A stretch of DNA of 9,891 nt. It comes from Phormidesmis priestleyi (lineage in GTDB: Bacteria; Cyanobacteriota; Cyanobacteriia; Phormidesmidales; Phormidesmidaceae). The stretch lies in assembly GCA_003242115.1 (NCBI GenBank), contig QBMP01000169.1, positions 1 through 9,891 of the forward strand, in the 5' to 3' direction. The notes under the pieces were generated by a model. It had not been told where the DNA came from. It ran no database searches and saw only the letters and a list, made by a program, of their open reading frames with translations. Positions 5,254 to 9,891 of this stretch are shown here, piece by piece. Numbering within the stretch: the stretch's first letter is position 1; each line of letters starts with the position of its first letter. The translations under genes were made by a program, and so were the position numbers.

Positions 5254-6438
5254 TCACCTATCGACTGAGCCCATGATGATATCGACACTGCCCAAAATCG
5301 GCATGATGTCTGCTAGCTTCACGCCCTTGAGCAAGTTAGGCAAAATTTGCAGGTTATTAAAGTCAGCTGCTCGAATCTTCCAGCGCCAGGGAAAAACGTT
5401 ATCTTCGCCGATGATATAAACGCCGACTTCGCCTTTGCCAGTTTCAACGCGCACATAGTGCTCACCTTCTGGAATTTTGAAGGTTGGGGCGATTTTTTTG
5501 CCTGCAAACTGATAGTCAAAGCTATTCCACTCCGACTTTGGCCCTTCCATCATCCGCTTGGCTTCTAAGTTTTCGTAGGGGCCACCCGGCATCTGCTCCA
5601 TTGCCTGACGAATAATCTTGACCGACTCGCGCATTTCATTGATGCGCACAATGTAGCGGGCAAAGCAATCGCCTTCGGTGGCCCACTGCACGTCCCAATC
5701 TAGCTCGTCGTAGCGCTCGTAGTGGTCTACCTTGCGTAAGTCCCATTTGACGCCCGAAGCGCGCAGCATGGGGCCAGAGCAGCCCCAGTTAACCGCATCC
5801 TCGCGCGACATGGTGCCGACACCTTCTACGCGGCGGCGGAAAATGGGGTTGTCAGTAATCAGCTTTTCGTATTCATCAACTTTGGGCAGGAAATAGTCAC
5901 AAAAATCGGCGCACTTATCAACCCAGCCGTAGGGCAAGTCAGCCGCAACCCCGCCAATGCGGAAGTAGTTGTTGTTGATCAAGCGCGCGCCCGAAGCAGC
6001 TTCCCACAGGTCATAAATCAGTTCACGCTCACGAAAAATGTAGAAAAATGGCGTGGTAGCACCGCAGTCAGCCATGAAGGGGCCAAGCCACAGCAAATGG
6101 TTGGCGATCCGGTTTAGCTCCAGCATGATCATGCGGATGTAGCTAGCGCGCTTGGGCACTTCGATGTTGGCGAGTTTTTCTGGAGCGTTGACGGTAATGG
6201 CTTCGTTGAACATGCCTGCCGCGTAGTCCCAGCGGCTAACGTAGGGCACAAACATAACGTTGGTACGGCTCTCGGCAATTTTTTCCATGCCGCGATGCAG
6301 GTAGCCAATGACCGGCTCGCAGTCGATTACGTCTTCGCCATCGAGGGTGACAATCAGCCTCAGCACGCCGTGCATAGACGGGTGATGCGGCCCCATGTTG
6401 ATCACCATTGGCTCAGTTTTTGTTTGCAGCGTAGCCAT
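5254..6438 (-). CDS. ndhH: NAD(P)H-quinone oxidoreductase subunit H (NDH-1, 49-kDa/NuoD type)
   Basis: A 394-aa protein of the usual NdhH length. It has the family's [14 protein letters not shown] block (residues 15-28), [19 protein letters not shown] (41-59), [11 protein letters not shown] (109-119) and [19 protein letters not shown] (134-152). It ends with the [15 protein letters not shown]-terminus shared with complex I 49-kDa subunits and hydrogenase large subunits. In cyanobacteria it sits in the peripheral arm of thylakoid NDH-1, where it forms part of the plastoquinone site next to the iron-sulfur chain, serving respiration, cyclic electron flow and CO2 uptake. The ATG at 6436-6438 gives the normal [19 protein letters not shown] start. 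It stands alone here, divergent from rsmH, as is common for cyanobacterial ndhH. Confidence 0.97.
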   Translation of the reverse strand: MATLQTKTEPMVINMGPHHPSMHGVLRLIVTLDGEDVIDCEPVIGYLHRGMEKIAESRTNVMFVPYVSRWDYAAGMFNEAITVNAPEKLANIEVPKRASYIRMIMLELNRIANHLLWLGPFMADCGATTPFFYIFRERELIYDLWEAASGARLINNNYFRIGGVAADLPYGWVDKCADFCDYFLPKVDEYEKLITDNPIFRRRVEGVGTMSREDAVNWGCSGPMLRASGVKWDLRKVDHYERYDELDWDVQWATEGDCFARYIVRINEMRESVKIIRQAMEQMPGGPYENLEAKRMMEGPKSEWNSFDYQFAGKKIAPTFKIPEGEHYVRVETGKGEVGVYIIGEDNVFPWRWKIRAADFNNLQILPNLLKGVKLADIMPILGSVDIIMGSVDR

Positions 6439-6568
6439 ATTGCGCGAAAATCCCTTACTGCTTTTTCTACTGCTTTAATAGTCGTACATTGACAGTTGCT
6501 TTTACTCTAAAGAATCAGCGTCAAAGATTCAATGCTCGACCCTATCATCTGTCCCAAATTATACGGTA
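6439..6568. promoter_or_regulatory. Divergent promoter region of ndhH and rsmH
   Basis: This 130-bp spacer must hold both promoters. On the minus strand TATTAA (about 6474-6479) is a possible -10 for ndhH. On the plus strand TATCAT (6543-6548) or TTATAC just before the ATG could serve rsmH, in the latter case with almost no leader. No clear -35 boxes are seen. TACTGCTTT occurs twice, 12 bp apart, near 6458-6478. Confidence 0.35.
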
Positions 6569-7579
6569 ATGCTTAAAAATATGTCTGAAGATAGCGCGAT
6601 CGCTCAACCTGAATTTGCCGATACGGCCCTATCTGAGGATTTCTCTGAGGATTGCTCTAAAGCGCTATCTGAAAATAGCGAAGCGGGTGAAAGTTCAGCC
6701 AACCAGCCCTTTTTTCATGTGCCGGTGCTGGCTGATTTGGTAATAGAAGGGCTGCAAATTAAGCCAAATGGGCACTACCTCGATGCTACGGTCGGCGGCG
6801 CGGGGCACGCTCAGCTGATTTTGCAGGCTGCACCAGATGTCACCTTAGTCGCGCTCGATCAAGACTTACAGGCGCTAGCGGCGGCAAAGTCGCGGTTAGC
6901 TGAGTACGGCGATCGCGTGAGTTTTTGTCATACCAATTTTTCTAACTACGCGGTGAAAAGCCGCCCATTTGACGGCATATTAGCTGATATTGGTGTCAGC
7001 TCCACTCAGCTCGATCAGGCTGATCGCGGCTTCAGCTTTCGCGCCGAGGCTCCGTTAGATATGCGTATGGACAGTACCCAAGCCCTCACCGCCGCAGAAA
7101 TTGTCAACCATTGGGATGAAAAAACGCTGGCCGATATGATCTATGCCTATGGCGAAGATCGGCTTTCACGGCGAATTGCCAGACAAATTGTCGAGAAAAG
7201 GCCGTTTCATACCACCACTGAGCTAGCGGGGGCTATAGCTCACGCCTATCCCGCCAAAGCCCGTCATGGTCGCATTCACCCGGCGACTCGCAGCTTTCAG
7301 GCGCTCCGCATCGCCGTGAACCATGAACTTGATGTGCTAGAGCAGCTTTTAGCCAAAGCGCCCGATTGGCTGAATCCGGGTGGTCGGCTCGCCATCATTA
7401 GCTTTCACAGCCTAGAAGATCGGATTGTAAAGTACGCCTTTAGAGGCGATGACCGCTTGCAAATTGTCACGAAAAAGCCGCTGGTCGCAACCAGAGAAGA
7501 GATCAGAGAAAATAAGCGATCGCGCTCCGCCAAACTCAGAATTGCCGAACGCCATCTGCCCATGAAGCCTATGCCATAA
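6569..7579 (+). CDS. rsmH: 16S rRNA (cytosine-1402-N4)-methyltransferase RsmH
   Basis: A 336-aa protein with the full RsmH (MraW) core. FHVPVL at 49-54 is the usual start of the fold. DATVGGAGH (72-80) is the SAM-binding motif I, and LVALDQD (93-99) holds the acidic residue. [10 protein letters not shown] (140-149), DRGFSF (152-157) and PLDMRMD (162-168) form the active-site side. [15 protein letters not shown] (237-251) and [12 protein letters not shown] (277-288) complete the family pattern. It N4-methylates C1402 of 16S rRNA in the ribosomal P site. About 47 residues precede the core, rich in Ser, Glu and Asp, partly a four-unit repeat; most bacterial RsmH have only a few residues there. 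ATG codons at 6569 and 6581 (M5) are both upstream of this stretch. Its end is 5 bp from the convergent neighbour with no terminator between. Confidence 0.96.
   Translation: MLKNMSEDSAIAQPEFADTALSEDFSEDCSKALSENSEAGESSANQPFFHVPVLADLVIEGLQIKPNGHYLDATVGGAGHAQLILQAAPDVTLVALDQDLQALAAAKSRLAEYGDRVSFCHTNFSNYAVKSRPFDGILADIGVSSTQLDQADRGFSFRAEAPLDMRMDSTQALTAAEIVNHWDEKTLADMIYAYGEDRLSRRIARQIVEKRPFHTTTELAGAIAHAYPAKARHGRIHPATRSFQALRIAVNHELDVLEQLLAKAPDWLNPGGRLAIISFHSLEDRIVKYAFRGDDRLQIVTKKPLVATREEIRENKRSRSAKLRIAERHLPMKPMP
6632..6679 (+). repeat. 12-bp coding repeat in rsmH
   Basis: Four 12-bp units in frame, starting at 6632, 6644, 6656 and 6668, each beginning TCT. The first two are TCTGAGGATTTC and TCTGAGGATTGC; the last two are degenerate. 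They encode [12 protein letters not shown] and SENS (residues 22-37), part of the acidic N-terminal extension. Confidence 0.65.
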
Positions 7580-7584
7580 GCATT

Positions 7585-8469
7585 TCAACGACTGACTACC
7601 ATGCCTTCATAAGCGATTTTGGCATTGGCAAAGCGATTGCTTACCTCATCCTGTAGCTGATCTAAAATAGCGTCGTCTTGTACGGGGCTATGATGCAAGA
7701 GCACTAGCTCTTTAACACCAGCCCTTTTCGCGATTTCAACGCCAAGTTCCCAAGGCTGAGGAACCGTTCCTTGATCCGTAGCGGCAGCGTAAAGATAAGT
7801 CAAATCAGAGTAGGTGCCGTCGTAAATCAAAATATCAGCCTGATCAACGAACTCCAAAAAAGCCGCATCGACTGATTCTGTTGGGGTATCGGTCGCATAG
7901 ACCACAGTGTAATCATTCCAGCTGAGGCGATAGCCGATTGCTTCGTTGCGGGCATTCGTCTTGAGGGTTTTAACCTGAATGTCGCCTATCTGAAAGCAGT
8001 CGCGATCGCCCACCGTACTAAACGTTAGGTTCGCTCGCATATGCTGCAACGGCATCGAAAAATGAGGTTGCAGCATCTGGTCAGTCAGGCAGTGCTTAAT
8101 CGAAGCGCCATTTGGAGCCGTGCCACCATACACCGAGAAATGATTGCCCCCAATAAAGGCAGGCTGAAAAAAAGGAAAGCCTTGAATGCGATCCCACTGG
8201 GTGTGAGTAAAGAATAAATAAGCGACGCTGGCCCCTGCTTGCTGCTGCAAGTGGTGGCCTAAGCCGACGATACCTGTACCGCTATCAAAGATAATTCGCT
8301 GATCGCCCATCATCATTTCAACACAGACGGTATTGCCGCCATAGCGTTGGTTAGCCGTAACGGGTGTTGGCACACTGCCACGCACACCCCAAAATTTGAC
8401 CCATAGCTGGGTCTCTTGAACAGTTGTTATCTCACGCTGAGCTATCGACGGGCGCACGGTGTAGATCAT
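7585..8469 (-). CDS. Metallo-beta-lactamase-fold protein with altered metal site
   Basis: The protein belongs to the MBL-fold group with a VKFWGVRGSxPTP start and RYGGNT-C-VE next, common in cyanobacteria. From ATG 8469 it has 294 residues; a TTG at 8502 would add 11 (numbering below uses the 305-aa form). Visible elements are VKFWGVRGSVPTP (35-47), FFTHTQWDRIQGFPFF (97-112), ATDTPT (203-208), IYDGTYSD (226-233) and LLHHSP (268-273). The family motif HxHxDH reads HTQWDR, so the second and last His are replaced by Gln102 and Arg105. The later NHPG-like His is also missing (TNARNE, 182-187). Asp104, Asp205, Asp228 and His270/271 remain. Hydrolase activity is therefore doubtful. The start is uncertain, since neither codon has a Shine-Dalgarno. 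Confidence 0.85.
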   Translation of the reverse strand: MIYTVRPSIAQREITTVQETQLWVKFWGVRGSVPTPVTANQRYGGNTVCVEMMMGDQRIIFDSGTGIVGLGHHLQQQAGASVAYLFFTHTQWDRIQGFPFFQPAFIGGNHFSVYGGTAPNGASIKHCLTDQMLQPHFSMPLQHMRANLTFSTVGDRDCFQIGDIQVKTLKTNARNEAIGYRLSWNDYTVVYATDTPTESVDAAFLEFVDQADILIYDGTYSDLTYLYAAATDQGTVPQPWELGVEIAKRAGVKELVLLHHSPVQDDAILDQLQDEVSNRFANAKIAYEGMVVSR

Positions 8470-8612
8470 GATGGGCAGACAAAGAGAAGTGCTGACTAAC
8501 AAAGCCGAACGCAGGGCTATGGATATGCGTATCAGCGTTTGTCACCTTCAGTGAACCCAGGCTCGAAGTGATTAGATCTCAGTGTTTCCAAGGATTTGAG
8601 CGAAAATTTAAT

Positions 8613-8656
8613 CATTCAAGCCTCAATGCTTTGAGTGAATGCATCAGGGCTTGAAT
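8613..8656 (-). terminator. Bulged hairpin with alternative pairing, downstream of ppa
   Basis: On the minus strand CATTCA-CTCAA and TTGAG-(3 nt)-TGAATG form an 11-bp stem with a 4-nt loop (8641-8613), followed by ATTAAATTTT. An alternative, mutually exclusive pairing joins ATTCAAGCC (8614-8622) with GGCTTGAAT (8648-8656), a perfect 9-bp inverted repeat. It lies 57-100 bp after the ppa stop and is the best terminator candidate for ppa; it also precedes the next minus-strand gene. Confidence 0.5.
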
Positions 8657-8667
8657 CGGGTGGAATA

Positions 8668-8692
8668 CCCAGGTAGATATGCCCAGGTAGAT
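8668..8692. repeat. Short tandem repeat after ppa
   Basis: CCCAGGTAGAT occurs twice with a 14-bp period (8668-8678 and 8682-8692) in the spacer after ppa. No function is apparent. Confidence 0.6.
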
Positions 8693-8713
8693 GCTTGAGC
8701 TAGTAATGGCAGC

Positions 8714-9223
8714 TTATTGAGCAGCTTTGACGCATTCGTCAATCAGCGGCTGCACCTGATCGAGGTTTTTCCAGCCTAGAATTTCAGTTTCTTTTTTCTC
8801 CAGGTTCTTATATGTTTTAAAGAACTCGGCAATCTCAGCTAGCCGGTGCTCGTCAATGTCATCTAGCGTTTTGACGTTGACGTAGCGCGGATCGTCGGCA
8901 GGCACACACAGAATTTTCTCATCGCGATCGCCGCCATCGATCATCTCCATCATCCCAATCGGACGAGCGGGAATTACGCAGCCTGGAAAAGTAGGCTGAT
9001 CCATAATCACCATCCCATCGAGCGGATCGCCATCGTCGGCCAGCGTGTTGGGAATAAAACCGTAGTCATAAGGATACTGAACCGATGAATACAGCACCCG
9101 ATCCAAAGCAAAGGCATTGAGATCTTTATCGAATTCGTATTTGTTTTTGCTGCCAGCTGGAATTTCAATCAAGACATTGACAATACCGGGCTTGGGCTGA
9201 GCCGGAATGCGAGTTAGATCCAC
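8714..9223 (-). CDS. ppa: Soluble inorganic pyrophosphatase (family I)
   Basis: A 169-aa protein of the usual bacterial family I length that hydrolyses pyrophosphate to phosphate in the cytoplasm, with Mg2+, pulling biosynthetic reactions forward. The active-site set known from the E. coli enzyme is complete: Glu20, Lys28, Glu30, Arg42, Tyr50 and Tyr54 (YPYDYGFIP), the signature DGDPLD with Asp64, Asp66 and Asp69, then Asp96, Asp101 and Lys103 (DGGDRDEK), and Tyr138-Lys139. The start codon is GTG (minus-strand 9223-9221), fixed by an AGGAG 6 nt upstream and by [13 protein letters not shown] as the normal N-terminus. It is transcribed alone or after the small membrane protein gene upstream, 219 bp away. 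Confidence 0.96.
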   Translation of the reverse strand: MDLTRIPAQPKPGIVNVLIEIPAGSKNKYEFDKDLNAFALDRVLYSSVQYPYDYGFIPNTLADDGDPLDGMVIMDQPTFPGCVIPARPIGMMEMIDGGDRDEKILCVPADDPRYVNVKTLDDIDEHRLAEIAEFFKTYKNLEKKETEILGWKNLDQVQPLIDECVKAAQ

Positions 9224-9229
9224 AAATTT

Positions 9230-9234
9230 CTCCT
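9230..9234 (-). promoter_or_regulatory. Ribosome binding site of ppa
   Basis: AGGAG on the minus strand, 6 nt before the GTG codon. It decides the GTG start, since no ATG lies near. Confidence 0.85.
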
Positions 9235-9306
9235 AAAAATGATTAAGCAATAGCATTTTACGGGAGTACGGGAACTAAATACCAGTGAAATGGCGACAGC
9301 TATCAG

Positions 9307-9331
9307 CGGTTTAGAAAATGAGTCTAAACCG
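9307..9331. other. 9-bp perfect hairpin before ppa
   Basis: CGGTTTAGA (9307-9315) and TCTAAACCG (9323-9331) form a perfect stem with a 7-nt loop. It lies between the small membrane protein gene and ppa. There is no T-run on either strand, so it may be a transcript-end or processing structure or a protein site near the ppa promoter. Confidence 0.5.
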
Positions 9332-9379
9332 ATTCCAAATCACTGTACAGGTGTAAAAACGCCTTTTAAGTCAGTTCTT

Positions 9380-9416
9380 CAGTCATTTCTTCAGGCACCT
9401 TTAAACAGTCATTTCT
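9380..9416. repeat. 11-bp direct repeat
   Basis: CAGTCATTTCT occurs at 9380-9390 and 9406-9416, a 26-bp period, in the spacer just after the small membrane protein gene. Function unknown. Confidence 0.5.
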
Positions 9417-9442
9417 AAATAGCCTGCGCGGCTAGCTTGAGT

Positions 9443-9625
9443 CTATTTTTGCGCTTTCATGAACGTTGAGGGGAGCTGCTGTGGAACGACCGCTTGGCTG
9501 GCGTTGAAGTTCGATATTGCATAGAGGGGCAAGGTAATAGTCAAGGTAGCTATTAATATGCCAATCAGGTTAGCAATATGGCCAGGGGGCTGTTCGCTGG
9601 GGTGCTCGGGACTCGCAGATTCCAT
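9443..9625 (-). CDS. Small single-pass membrane protein
   Basis: A 60-aa protein with a hydrophilic, Pro/Glu-rich N-terminus (residues 1-16), one membrane segment (HIANLIGILIATLTITLPLY, about 16-35) and a short polar tail rich in Gln and Pro. The layout resembles small hypothetical proteins common in cyanobacteria with a HLANLVGxLIALxTLTLPL-like core. The function is unknown, and a thylakoid or plasma membrane location is inferred. The ATG at 9623-9625 has no Shine-Dalgarno, and TATCAT-like sequence about 25-30 nt upstream on the minus strand could be a -10. It is upstream of ppa on the same strand, but the 219-bp gap with a hairpin suggests separate transcripts. Confidence 0.6.
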   Translation of the reverse strand: MESASPEHPSEQPPGHIANLIGILIATLTITLPLYAISNFNASQAVVPQQLPSTFMKAQK

Positions 9626-9891
9626 ACGGAGAGAAGCGTGAAACGTCTATGATAAAGAACAAAGGGACAGGCTGTGCGATTAAGCTGTATCTATTAATAG
9701 ATCAGCTAGGTCAGTTAGCTTCATCTTAAGAGATGAAACCTTTACCGAATTTTTATCTTTACAGATCCTTATCTCACATGTTAGCCAAAGCTTGAAAATT
9801 CGGCACATAGGATCTTACATTTGTGACATTATCGTCATAGATGTCCGTATTTACGCAGAATCTGCTTAGGCTCGTTTGTAAGATATATAAC
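9626..9891. other. Terminal spacer with palindromes
   Basis: There is no gene in these 266 bp. TCTATTAATAGA (9690-9701) is a perfect 12-bp palindrome flanked by AGCTG (9683-9687) and CAGCT (9703-9707), giving a longer imperfect stem. TTCATCT/AGATGAA (9720-9737) is a second hairpin with a 4-nt loop. TGAC and GTCA near 9824-9837 form a short inverted repeat. The A/T-rich end (GATATATAAC) could be a promoter for a gene beyond the window. Confidence 0.4.

Overview
The window looks like a chromosomal segment of a cyanobacterium. It carries ndhH of the NDH-1 complex, about a dozen copies of the HIP1 octamer GCGATCGC spread through genes and spacers, and cyanobacterial-style rsmH, ppa, YwiC-like and metallo-beta-lactamase-fold proteins. 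I cannot name the genus. No tRNA, rRNA or CRISPR array was seen.

Left part (1-1104): a terminator-like hairpin, then a 383-bp internally deleted IS3-family relic (114-496) that keeps both inverted ends, a broken orfA and the last codons of orfB. It interrupts an unrecognised minus-strand reading frame (start near 624). After it comes a 127-aa pentapeptide-repeat protein on the plus strand.

Middle part (1163-4792): the most interesting block. A Crp/Fnr-type regulator on the minus strand is divergent from a plus-strand series: a class I SAM methyltransferase, a possible 37-aa peptide with a strong ribosome binding site, a frameshifted YwiC-like membrane protein, and TehB (cupin-like domain plus SAM methyltransferase, the tellurite-resistance type). 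Between regulator and methyltransferase lies a perfect 10-4-10 palindrome with the TGA-N6-TCA core spacing of Crp/Fnr operators. It is centred about 41.5 bp before a plausible start site, so local control of the series by the regulator is likely. The function of the set is inferred only: a stress, redox or metalloid response.

Right part (4793-9891): a 461-bp gap with weak small frames and a good ndhH terminator; ndhH (minus) divergent from rsmH (plus, with an unusual acidic, serine-rich N-terminal extension made by a 12-bp repeat); a convergent metallo-beta-lactamase-fold protein lacking several metal ligands; a large hairpin; ppa (soluble inorganic pyrophosphatase, GTG start); a small single-pass membrane protein; and a 266-bp terminal spacer with palindromes. 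These are mostly ordinary housekeeping genes. The oddities are the altered metal site, the rsmH extension and the structured spacers.
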